Assembly (NCBI RefSeq): GCF_022802975.1
Contig: NZ_JAFEVZ010000002.1
Location: forward strand, 310,001-374,000
Direction: 5' to 3'
Origin: Flavobacterium pectinovorum
GTDB taxonomy: Bacteria > Bacteroidota > Bacteroidia > Flavobacteriales > Flavobacteriaceae
Length of the DNA stretch: 64,000 nucleotides
The number at the start of each line of letters is the position of its first letter. Position 1 is the first letter of the stretch. A model generated the notes under the pieces. It searched no databases. It was not told the DNA's origin and saw only the letters and a list, made by a program, of their open reading frames with translations. A program made the position numbers and the translations under genes. Positions 17,893-25,401 of the stretch are shown in pieces.

Positions 17893-20055
17893 ATGAAAAT
17901 TAGAATTACCCTTTTTACGCTGTTTGTTTTTTGTCAAATTTCGTTTGCTCAGAAAAAAGATACTATTGCTTCACAAGAAAAATTATCTGAGGTTGTTGTT
18001 ACCGGACAATTAGGGCCACAGTCTGTAAAAAAATCTGTTTTTAATGTACGTGTGATTTCTAAAGAAAATATAAAACAGCTGGCTGCAAATAATTTAGCTG
18101 ATGTATTAAATCAATATTTAAATATTAACGTGACATCTAATGGTAATGATGGACGTTCTAAGGTTTCCATGTTTGGACTGGATGCCCAGTACTTTAAGAT
18201 TTTGGTTGATAATATACCTTTAGTAAGTGATACAGGTATGGGTACAAATGTCGATTTAACTCAAGTAAATCTTGATGATGTTGAGCGAATCGAAATTATC
18301 GAAGGATCAATGGGTGTAACTCATGGAGCCAATGCGGTAAGTGGTATTTTAAATATTATTACTAAAAAAGGCGGTGGATATAAATGGCAGATTGGTGCAA
18401 CTGTTCAGGAAGAAACAGTAGGTAAAGAGTTTGGTTTTTTTGATAAAGGACGTCATATACAATCGGCTAAAATTGGGCATAATTTTAATGAAAACTGGTT
18501 TGTAAATATTGGAGGAAATCGTAATGCAATGGCGGGTTATTTTGAAAATATGCAAGGAAAAGATTATGATAAAAATGATGGACTTAGAGGATATACACAG
18601 CTTCCGAAGGAGCAATTGGTAGGGAATGCCATTTTGGGTTATCAAAAAGATGCTTTTAGAATTTTTTACAAATTTGACTATTATGGCGAAGATGTTCATT
18701 ACTACAATCCAGTTGTAAATATACAAGACAATTATCCATTTGCAGATACGTATTTTTCGAGAGACAAAAGATATATAACCAATCGTTATTACCACCATTT
18801 GAATGCCAATGGAAATCTTTTCTCGAAGTTAAAATATAATGTGTCGGTTTCTCAACAGAAACAAAAGCGTGATTTAGAAAATTTCGTCTATCACATAGAT
18901 ACAAAACAAGAGGTAGATAACGAAAGAGACACTTATCAATCAAAAGAGGTGTTTTATTCAACAGGTACACTTAGCAATTTCTTTGATAATGAAAAGGTAG
19001 ACTTTCAGCTTGGTTATGAAGTTACCAACGAGAATGGTTTTTATGATTCTTCAGTGGGAGCTTTTAGAGATGATGATCAACAGGGTGTAGATATTAGAAA
19101 GACACTTGAGAATTACGATATTTATTCGGTTGCAGAAATTAGTCTAAATGATAAATTCTCAATTCGCCCAGGGCTTCGATTTTCATTTCAAAGTGCTTTT
19201 GATAATCAATATGCAAGTTCTTTGGGTTTAAGATATCTTTTTGATAAAGGATTAGAGGCAAGAGCTTCTTTGGGTAAATCGTACCGTACTCCAAACTTTG
19301 ATGAGTTGTATACTTATTTTGTAGACTCAAACCATAACATGCAGGGAAATCCGGATTTAATTCCTGAAACAAGTACTTCTTATGAAATGAGCTTAAAAAG
19401 AGCCTGTACTTTTGATTCTGGTGCTCAACTCTCGAACAACTTAGCAGTTACGTTTCTGAATGTTGATGATAGAATTGATCTGGTTACAATGCAGGTAACT
19501 CCACGGCATTTTAAATACGTTAATATCAACAGATATAAAATGTGGAACATTTCAACAATAGAGCAATATACTTATGAAAATTGGAATGTAATGCTAGGTG
19601 CTGCTGTAGTTGGAATTTCCAGAAGACTTGATTTGGCGGCTCAAAACTTAGTATCTGATGATAAATTTTTCTACTCGTTCAGGTTAAATTCAAGTATCTC
19701 TTATAATATTACAAAATGGAATACTTTGTTGGCTGTCTTCTACAAGTACAATGGAAAGCAGCAGCAATATGTTGCAGGATCTGACAGTGATGGAAAAGAA
19801 GGTTTCTTTTTAAACGAACTTAAACCTTTTAGCTGGATGGATGCTTCTATTCGAAAAACATTCTTTAAAAATCAATTTGAAGTGACAGTCGGAGCCAGAA
19901 ACCTTTTTGATGTTACCAATCTGCAATCTGTACAAAACGGAGGCGGAGGTGACGCAAGTGGCGGTGTACACGGAGGCGGAGGTACAGCCTCCGATATGTT
20001 AGGTTACGGCCGTTCATACTTCTTAAAACTTACGTATAATCTAAATTTTAATTAA
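17893..20055 (+). CDS. TonB-dependent receptor (HmuR-like, partner of HmuY)
   Basis: 720 residues with a signal peptide ending QISFAQ. A TonB-box-like stretch (EKLSEVVVTGQ) precedes the plug (about 40-160; YFKILVDNIPLVSDTGMG, then VERIEIIEGSMGVTHGANAVSGILNIITKK). The barrel carries the conserved GKSYRTPNFDELY element and ends LKLTYNLNFN. It should import a substrate across the outer membrane using TonB. The HmuY-family gene starts 13 bp after its stop, so the pair resembles the hmuY-hmuR heme system with the order reversed. A Gly-rich insertion (about residues 683-698) lies just before the final strands. Confidence 0.88.
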   Translation: MKIRITLFTLFVFCQISFAQKKDTIASQEKLSEVVVTGQLGPQSVKKSVFNVRVISKENIKQLAANNLADVLNQYLNINVTSNGNDGRSKVSMFGLDAQYFKILVDNIPLVSDTGMGTNVDLTQVNLDDVERIEIIEGSMGVTHGANAVSGILNIITKKGGGYKWQIGATVQEETVGKEFGFFDKGRHIQSAKIGHNFNENWFVNIGGNRNAMAGYFENMQGKDYDKNDGLRGYTQLPKEQLVGNAILGYQKDAFRIFYKFDYYGEDVHYYNPVVNIQDNYPFADTYFSRDKRYITNRYYHHLNANGNLFSKLKYNVSVSQQKQKRDLENFVYHIDTKQEVDNERDTYQSKEVFYSTGTLSNFFDNEKVDFQLGYEVTNENGFYDSSVGAFRDDDQQGVDIRKTLENYDIYSVAEISLNDKFSIRPGLRFSFQSAFDNQYASSLGLRYLFDKGLEARASLGKSYRTPNFDELYTYFVDSNHNMQGNPDLIPETSTSYEMSLKRACTFDSGAQLSNNLAVTFLNVDDRIDLVTMQVTPRHFKYVNINRYKMWNISTIEQYTYENWNVMLGAAVVGISRRLDLAAQNLVSDDKFFYSFRLNSSISYNITKWNTLLAVFYKYNGKQQQYVAGSDSDGKEGFFLNELKPFSWMDASIRKTFFKNQFEVTVGARNLFDVTNLQSVQNGGGGDASGGVHGGGGTASDMLGYGRSYFLKLTYNLNFN

Positions 20056-20068
20056 TAAATCAAATACC

Positions 20069-21475
20069 ATGAAAAAAAACTTTATTCTAATAATTTCTTT
20101 TGTATTGCTTGCTTTCACAGCTTGTAATAGTGATGATGAAGCAGTGCAGGTCAATGCGGTTGCTTTTGCAGCTACTTCAGTAAATTTATCTGCTGAAACA
20201 ACTCCAATCGAAATTAAGTTCGCGTTACCAACGGCATCAGCCGGATCATTAACTTTGACTGTTTCCGAAACTGCGGTAGCAAATGGTACAGATTTTAGCA
20301 CTACTCCGGCAGTAGCAGCAAACACTGTTGTAGTGCCTTTTGAAAAAAATGTTTCAACTGTAAGTTTTACTTTCAAGAAATTGAAAGAAGCTATTGAAGG
20401 AGAAGTTAAAAATGTGGTTTTCACTATCACAAGTGTAACAATTAATTCTGTAATTTCTGACAATAAATCAATTCAGGTAAACTTTAACGAGACAGCTTCT
20501 TTAGGAAATGCATTAGCTCCGTTAGTTGGAGGGCCAACAGAGCCGAATCAGGTTTTTGTTGATTTAAGCAGTGGAAAAATGACTGCTGTTCCTAGAGTTT
20601 CCTGGGATTTAGGATTCTACTCTGGAACAGATTTTAGAGTGATAATAAACCACACTGTAAGGATGACAGCTAAACAAACAACCAGTACTAATATTGACGA
20701 AGTTCAGGCAGAAGATGCGACTATGCTTGTTGATGGTTATGGAAGTTTAACTCAAATTGATGATCCTGCAGGAGATCTTACTAAAACGGCTATTGCAGAA
20801 ATATCTGCAACAGATGCTGATAACAAAGTATATGTGATTAATATGGGAAGTAATCCGGGGACAGTTGATCCTAAAGTTGGATCAGAGGGTACAGGTACAG
20901 GACCTGCCAGAGGATGGAAAAAAGTTAGGATTTTAAGAAGTGGTAATGATTATAAAGTTCAATATGCTGATATTGCAGCTACTACTCACGAAGAAATCAT
21001 TGTTTCAAAAAATGCAGCATATAATTTTACTTTCTTAAGTTTATTAAATAAGAAAACAGTTAGTGTAGAGCCTCAAAAAACACAATGGGATATTACTTTT
21101 ACAAGTTTTACTAATACAGCAGGTCCAAATCCTTATAATTTTGCAGACTTCATTTTAAATAATGTTAAAGGTGGTGCCAAAGCATATCAGGTTCTTACGA
21201 CAGCTTTTACATATGATGCTTTCGCATTAGCAAATGTTGACAATACTAAATTTACAGATGATCAAAGAAATATTGGTTCAAACTGGAGAGGAACTGTAGC
21301 ATCAGGAACAACAGATGCAAATGGTAACCCAGTTTCTTCATTTAATGCGAGATCAGATCGTTTCTATGTTGTTAAAGATTCGGCAGGAAATGTTTATAAA
21401 GTGAGATTTACAGCAGGTGTAAATGCTGCTGGAGAAAGAGGTTATCCTACTTTCCAGTACGCAATCTTAAAATAA
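20069..21475 (+). CDS. HmuY-family lipoprotein (heme-binding candidate)
   Basis: 468 residues. The N-terminus MKKNFILIISFVLLAFTAC is a lipoprotein signal with Cys19. Residues about 25-135 look like an Ig-like or Calx-beta strand domain (ATSVNLSAETTPIEIKFALP). Residues about 150-465 match the HmuY family, with FVDLSSGKMTAVPRVSWDLGFYSGTDFRVIIN and the later QWDITFTSFTN repeat. HmuY proteins capture heme and hand it to the cognate receptor. The gene directly follows the receptor gene and is probably cotranscribed with it. The extra N-terminal domain makes it longer than Porphyromonas HmuY (about 216 residues). I could not assign heme ligands. Confidence 0.82.
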   Translation: MKKNFILIISFVLLAFTACNSDDEAVQVNAVAFAATSVNLSAETTPIEIKFALPTASAGSLTLTVSETAVANGTDFSTTPAVAANTVVVPFEKNVSTVSFTFKKLKEAIEGEVKNVVFTITSVTINSVISDNKSIQVNFNETASLGNALAPLVGGPTEPNQVFVDLSSGKMTAVPRVSWDLGFYSGTDFRVIINHTVRMTAKQTTSTNIDEVQAEDATMLVDGYGSLTQIDDPAGDLTKTAIAEISATDADNKVYVINMGSNPGTVDPKVGSEGTGTGPARGWKKVRILRSGNDYKVQYADIAATTHEEIIVSKNAAYNFTFLSLLNKKTVSVEPQKTQWDITFTSFTNTAGPNPYNFADFILNNVKGGAKAYQVLTTAFTYDAFALANVDNTKFTDDQRNIGSNWRGTVASGTTDANGNPVSSFNARSDRFYVVKDSAGNVYKVRFTAGVNAAGERGYPTFQYAILK

Positions 21476-21584
21476 TATAAAATTTAATAACCTCGAATAA
21501 ATTAATATTCGGGGTTCATTTTCAGATAGACAGTATTTAACTTTTCAATTAGTTAATAACTTGGTTTTTTTATTTTTTTTTGAT

Positions 21585-21617
21585 AGAGGTTAGAATTTTT
21601 TCTAACCTCTTTTTTTG
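21585..21617 (+). terminator. Terminator of the HmuY operon
   Basis: Stem AGAGGTTAGA/TCTAACCTCT with a 6-nt loop and seven T. Confidence 0.9.
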
Positions 21618-21660
21618 TCTTAATAATTTCGAATTGAAATATTACATTTCTAAGATTCAT

Positions 21661-21705
21661 AAAAAAAACGCCAAACTATTCTTGAGGGTAAATAGTTTTG
21701 ACGCT
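21661..21705 (-). terminator. Terminator of the minus-strand DOMON/cytochrome operon
   Basis: Read on the minus strand, GCGTCAAAACTATT pairs imperfectly with AATAGTTTGGCG and is followed by eight T. It lies 41 bp after the stop of the last gene. Confidence 0.7.
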
Positions 21706-21745
21706 TTATCTAACAATTAATTTTGGCTGTTTAACAGCTCTCCAA

Positions 21746-22519
21746 CTATTCAATAATTATTTTTTTCCAGGATTTATCGTTTTCATTTTTCAGTTCAACT
21801 AAATAAATTCCCGTTTGTAAATTTTTCAATGATACTTCAACAGTATTCGATTTATCTTTTACTTCAATAGTTTGAATTAGTGTTCCTATTAGAGAATATA
21901 CAGTTATTTGATCTAAACCGGTTTTTGTTTCAATAGTAAAATTGCCGTTTGAAGGATTTGGATAAATAGAAGATGCTTTTAAACTAAAATCGTCTACTCC
22001 TAAAGTAGCTGATAAAGGGACATCTATATTATACCCACGATTTCCTCCATGATAGTTTAAGGATTGACCGGCAGAACCATTTTTAGCCCAGGCAAAATCT
22101 ATAGAAGTGTTAGCATAATTAAAGGTATAATCGTTTGCATCTCCGGTTGATAAATTTCGTTCTGCTATTACCGTTCTAATTCCGGAAGCTACTGTATTAG
22201 ATGTTACTGTCCAGTTTTGTGAGGCATCTGTATTCGGAAATTGGCGTCCAACATGATTTCCATCAACTAGACTAGTACCGTTGAAATATACAAAATCTTG
22301 TCCGGACGCCATACCGCCACCAATTGCAAAACTTCCAAATTGCAGCGCAAACCATCTGTCTGAAGGACCGGTAAGCGTTAGTGTGGCTTTTGAGGTGGTA
22401 TTGTTTAAGGTTAAATTGGCTGTCGTATTGGTTGACAAAGTAATGTTTCCGGTAGATTTTTGCTGGGCAAAACCGCTCAGACTAATTGCTAAAATTGCTA
22501 AAAGAGTAATTTTTTTCAT
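21746..22519 (-). CDS. T9SS-secreted DOMON-like protein
   Basis: 257 residues. The signal peptide ends GFAQ. Residues about 25-165 read like a DOMON/cytochrome-domain beta-sandwich (DRWFALQFGSFAIGGGMASG, then DFVYF). Met70 and His157 (SLNYHGGNRG) sit where axial b-heme ligands occur in heme-binding DOMON domains. Residues about 180-257 are a type A T9SS sorting domain (IYPNPSNGNFTI... GIYLVELKNE), so the protein should be exported through the type IX system and released or anchored at the surface. It is the last gene of the unit that starts at 25275. The DOMON assignment is by pattern, not by search. Confidence 0.72.
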   Translation of the reverse strand: MKKITLLAILAISLSGFAQQKSTGNITLSTNTTANLTLNNTTSKATLTLTGPSDRWFALQFGSFAIGGGMASGQDFVYFNGTSLVDGNHVGRQFPNTDASQNWTVTSNTVASGIRTVIAERNLSTGDANDYTFNYANTSIDFAWAKNGSAGQSLNYHGGNRGYNIDVPLSATLGVDDFSLKASSIYPNPSNGNFTIETKTGLDQITVYSLIGTLIQTIEVKDKSNTVEVSLKNLQTGIYLVELKNENDKSWKKIIIE

Positions 22520-22525
22520 AGTTGA

Positions 22526-23041
22526 TTATTTTAAAAGGTTAATGATTGGTTCATTTTGAGAAAAAACAGCATATTCGAATGCTGTTTTTCCTTTGTTATC
22601 TTTAATGGTTTTATCTGCTTTATAGTTTAAAAGCAGTTTGACTAACTGTTCATTTTTGAATTGTACAGCAAGGGATAATGCCGTAGTTCCGTTTGCATCA
22701 GCTGTATTTGGACTCGCTTTTTTTTCCAGTAGTAATTTTACTAATTCGGGTTGGTTTTTGTAAGTTGCAGCCATCAGTGCTGTTCCCATATCAGAGTTGT
22801 AGTTAATGTCTTTTACATTTTCTATCAGGAATTTGGCGACTTCAATATTTCCTCTGTAACAGGCCAGAATCAACGGGCTTGTCTTATTTTCGTTAAGAGA
22901 ATTGATTAAATCAGGATTTGATTTGTTCAGATTTTGAATCTCTGTTAAAGTTCCGCTTCTGGCAATATCAAAAACGTTTTTTTCTTGTGCAGCAGCAACA
23001 AAAAAGCAAAATAAGAGGTTTAGTAATACTAGTTTTTTCAT
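22526..23041 (-). CDS. Secreted ankyrin-repeat protein
   Basis: 171 residues with a signal peptide ending VAAAQ. Four ankyrin repeats follow (for example TSPLILACYRGNIEVAKFLIE, GTALMAATYKNQPELVKLLLE, GTTALSLAVQFKNEQLVKLLL). Periplasmic ankyrin proteins act as protein-binding scaffolds; in some bacteria one (AnkB) supports periplasmic catalase activity. Its position among heme and redox proteins fits an assisting role, but no partner can be named. It is 19 bp after the YceI gene and 6 bp before the DOMON gene on the minus strand, consistent with cotranscription. Confidence 0.88.
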   Translation of the reverse strand: MKKLVLLNLLFCFFVAAAQEKNVFDIARSGTLTEIQNLNKSNPDLINSLNENKTSPLILACYRGNIEVAKFLIENVKDINYNSDMGTALMAATYKNQPELVKLLLEKKASPNTADANGTTALSLAVQFKNEQLVKLLLNYKADKTIKDNKGKTAFEYAVFSQNEPIINLLK

Positions 23042-23060
23042 GGTAGAAACAGTTATTTGA

Positions 23061-23606
23061 TTAATTCGTTTCCAGAGTAAAATTCATCGAAACTTTTACA
23101 TTTTCGGCAATTTTTCCTTTTACCAGACTTGGAATTTCAATTTTGTAATCCTGTGGTTTTACTGAAATAGCACTTGATGCCAGAATTTTTGCTCCGCTTA
23201 AAGTAAGGCTGATTTTAGTTTTTATCTTTTTGGTAACACCGTGTATAGTCAAATCGCCTTCTAAATCATAAATGGTTTTTGAAGCAGATAATTTTTTGGC
23301 ATCAAAATTCAAAATCTTCCCTTTAAAAGTCGCTTTTGGAAATTGGGAAGATTCCATATAATTTTCATTAAAATGCTCTTCCATTAATGGTGCTTTAAAT
23401 TTGAATGATTTTATCAAAGTCAAAGCCACAAAGTCACCTGTGCTTTTTTCAAGAATACAGGAAGTCGTTTTATTTGTTGCGGCTATTTCTTCAAAAGCAG
23501 GCATAGATGCTTCAAATTTCACTTCCCCGGTTCTGGTTACCATCTTTTGCGAAAAAGCCATATTTCCCGCCAATAAAAACAATGCTGATATTAGTATTTC
23601 TTTCAT
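23061..23606 (-). CDS. YceI-family periplasmic protein
   Basis: 181 residues with a signal peptide ending MAFSQ. The lipocalin-like YceI fold is indicated by the spaced motifs VTRTGEVKFEASMP, FKAPLMEEHFNENYMESSQFPKATFKG and DLEGDLTIHGVTKKIKTKISL. YceI proteins bind polyisoprenoids or similar lipids in the periplasm, and some occur with cytochromes. It is 11 bp downstream of the cytochrome-like lipoprotein gene, in the same operon. Confidence 0.92.
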   Translation of the reverse strand: MKEILISALFLLAGNMAFSQKMVTRTGEVKFEASMPAFEEIAATNKTTSCILEKSTGDFVALTLIKSFKFKAPLMEEHFNENYMESSQFPKATFKGKILNFDAKKLSASKTIYDLEGDLTIHGVTKKIKTKISLTLSGAKILASSAISVKPQDYKIEIPSLVKGKIAENVKVSMNFTLETN

Positions 23607-23617
23607 TTTATATAGTT

Positions 23618-23974
23618 TTAATTTTTATATCCTTCTTTTTGCCAAAGTATAATCATGTCAATAGTTGCTCTAGACAAAGGGGCTGATCTTGGCGGCATAA
23701 CACCTCCGCAAGATTGGGTTTGGTCAATTCTACAGATTAAATTGCCATTTTGCGTAGCATCTTTTACCTGGTCATAAGTTTCTAAAGTGGGAAATTGTCC
23801 ACCATTGGAGTGGCATCCTGTGCAATTTGTTTTTATTACAGCTTCAATATTTGCCGTATAAGTTGGCGAAGTACTTTTTTCTGTTTCTTCTGAAATATCT
23901 TCGTAAGTTCTCGGTGTGCAGGAAACTGTAAATGCTGCACAGGTAAATAGTAGTATTAGGATACTCTTTTTCAT
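23618..23974 (-). CDS. Small c-type cytochrome-like lipoprotein
   Basis: 118 residues. The lipoprotein signal peptide ends TVSC with Cys19 acylated. One heme-c site is present, CTGCH at 51-55, with Met93 in GGVMPPRSAPLS as the probable sixth ligand; a C81/C89 pair might form a disulfide. The pattern NIEAVIKTNCTGCHSNGG is that of Bacteroidota single-heme cytochromes attached to the envelope. It should shuttle electrons at the periplasmic face of a membrane. Neighbours are a DUF5777 barrel and YceI. Confidence 0.88.
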   Translation of the reverse strand: MKKSILILLFTCAAFTVSCTPRTYEDISEETEKSTSPTYTANIEAVIKTNCTGCHSNGGQFPTLETYDQVKDATQNGNLICRIDQTQSCGGVMPPRSAPLSRATIDMIILWQKEGYKN

Positions 23975-24011
23975 AGGGAGATAATATTTTTAACTTAAAT
24001 AGTTGTTGTTT

Positions 24012-24893
24012 TTAAAAAGATCTGTACATGTTAAAACCAAAATAGACTTTCCCTTTATTCCAGTCTCCTGAGGCGGTAGAAAATACAGCAACATCGTTCA
24101 TAGGCTGGCTGTTTGAGAATACAAGCTGAAAAACGTGTCCGCCGGTTTCAATATCCAGACCAACCGTAAGCGGATTATGATACAGGTCTATAGCCTTTTT
24201 TTCTGTAATTACTCTTGCAGCATATTCAAGGTTCACACTCATTCTTTTGGCAATTTTGTATCGTAATCCTCCTGCTGCAGAAAATACATTTTGCTGTTCA
24301 AGCGCATCGTCATATAAGTTTTTGTAGACATTGATAAGTCCCAATTCAACAGAAAGTTTTTCGTTGACCTTTCTGGAAACCAATAATTGAGTTGTAAAAG
24401 CCAGACGATCCGAAAATTGTAAATTTGGATACATTTCTTCTTCCAGAGCGCTGTTGATGTCTAATGTATTGTACCCAACAATCGTAACCGGAAATCCGTT
24501 TACTTCCTGATTAGCCATTTTATATTTGGCAGTTATTTCATAGATTTTATTGTAGGTATGTCGCGTAGCTCCAAAACTTAGCCAGTTGGTTACACCATAG
24601 ATTCCTCCAAATTTTGTCAGGGCATTATCTAAACCAAAGAAATTGTTAAATCCTTCAGACAAATCGCCAAAACGGTGCGAAACAAGCATGTACCATTCGC
24701 CTTTTGCTGGCAGTTTTGTAGATTGCATGTTGGCAATCTGCAAGCCTTTAAAAGCTGCAATTTCAATTTGTTTTTCATCTGATTTAATGGTGTCTAACTG
24801 ACTTAGCAAATCGTCCTGGGCAAATAGATTTCCCGTTAAAAAAAACACAAGCACAAAGCCTAAAAAATTTCTCATTTTAATTTTATTAATCAT
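24012..24893 (-). CDS. DUF5777 family beta-barrel protein
   Basis: 293 residues. A signal peptide ends GNLFAQ; the start may instead be the internal ATG at 24875 (MRNFLGFVL), which gives a cleaner signal. The mature part alternates aromatic strands typical of a small outer-membrane barrel (GEWYMLVSHRFGDLSEG, NWLSFGATRHTYNKIYEITAKYKM), ending in Phe. DUF5777 is uncharacterised and, as far as I know, is often adjacent to cytochrome and YceI genes in Bacteroidota. The annotated start overlaps the preceding OB-fold gene by 8 bp, so translation may be coupled. Confidence 0.82.
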   Translation of the reverse strand: MINKIKMRNFLGFVLVFFLTGNLFAQDDLLSQLDTIKSDEKQIEIAAFKGLQIANMQSTKLPAKGEWYMLVSHRFGDLSEGFNNFFGLDNALTKFGGIYGVTNWLSFGATRHTYNKIYEITAKYKMANQEVNGFPVTIVGYNTLDINSALEEEMYPNLQFSDRLAFTTQLLVSRKVNEKLSVELGLINVYKNLYDDALEQQNVFSAAGGLRYKIAKRMSVNLEYAARVITEKKAIDLYHNPLTVGLDIETGGHVFQLVFSNSQPMNDVAVFSTASGDWNKGKVYFGFNMYRSF

Positions 24894-25275
24894 TATTTAC
24901 TACCGAACACTGGTCTAATTTTAATTCCCCCATTAAGTCATCATATCCTACAACTCTTCCTTTTAGGGTTAAAAGCTGGCCTTCTTTAATGGAAGGATTA
25001 GATTCTTTTAAATCACAAACAATTGTATGGTCTATAATGATCTGTTTTGGGCTGATTTTGCTGACAGTTCCTGCGATAGCTATCGCTTTCTCGAGATATT
25101 TTGTGTTTGATTTTTCAATGTTCGAACCAAATTCAGCAATAATACTTTTTGAGGAAACTGTAAAAGCAGCTTCTTCGGCTGAAACATTTCTGGCACCTCC
25201 ATACCAGGTGTAGTAGTAACCAAAAACTCCAAAAACAGTTATTGCTAAAACTGTCAGGATTATTTTTTTCTTCAT
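24886..25275 (-). CDS. Membrane-anchored OB-fold (tRNA_anti-like) protein
   Basis: 129 residues from the ATG at 25275, the first start with a proper N-terminal anchor (MKKKIILTVLAITVFGVFGYYYTWYGG). A 13-residue upstream extension to 25314 would span the candidate promoter at 25302-25330 and is unlikely. The soluble part (KAIAIAGTVSKISPKQIIIDHTIVCDL ... GQLLTLKGRVVGYDDLMGELKLDQC) is an OB-fold of the kind called tRNA_anti-like, here facing the periplasm. Function is unknown. It is the first gene of the unit running to 21746. Confidence 0.75.
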   Translation of the reverse strand: MKKKIILTVLAITVFGVFGYYYTWYGGARNVSAEEAAFTVSSKSIIAEFGSNIEKSNTKYLEKAIAIAGTVSKISPKQIIIDHTIVCDLKESNPSIKEGQLLTLKGRVVGYDDLMGELKLDQCSVVNND

Positions 25276-25301
25276 TTTTTCGTTTTTAAATAGATTTAAT
25301 G

Positions 25302-25330
25302 ATAAAACAGCCATGATAAAGATTACCCTA
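25302..25330 (-). promoter_or_regulatory. Candidate ECF-sigma promoter, site A (upstream of OB-fold/DUF5777 operon)
   Basis: On the minus strand TAGGGTAA (25330-25323), 13 bp, then TGTTTTAT (25309-25302). The predicted start point is about 20 nt before the ATG at 25275. The same bipartite element with the same spacer occurs at 28857-28885, and nearly the same at 29461-29489. No TAnnTTTG element competes here. Confidence 0.6.
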
Positions 25331-25401
25331 CCAAAGAATTGTTGTTTTTGTAAAAAAAGATGAAAAAATGGGGAACTTTTATTATCCCAAAAAGTTTTGG
25401 A

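Noticed and set aside
18349..18970. Two overlapping minus-strand frames inside the TonB receptor gene
   Set aside because: The plus-strand frame is a full receptor of 720 residues; the reverse frames have no starts with leaders and no recognisable domains.
20041..20463. 140-residue minus-strand frame opposite HmuY
   Set aside because: Shadow frame rich in Val/Ala/Thr from the Ig-like coding region; no supporting signals.
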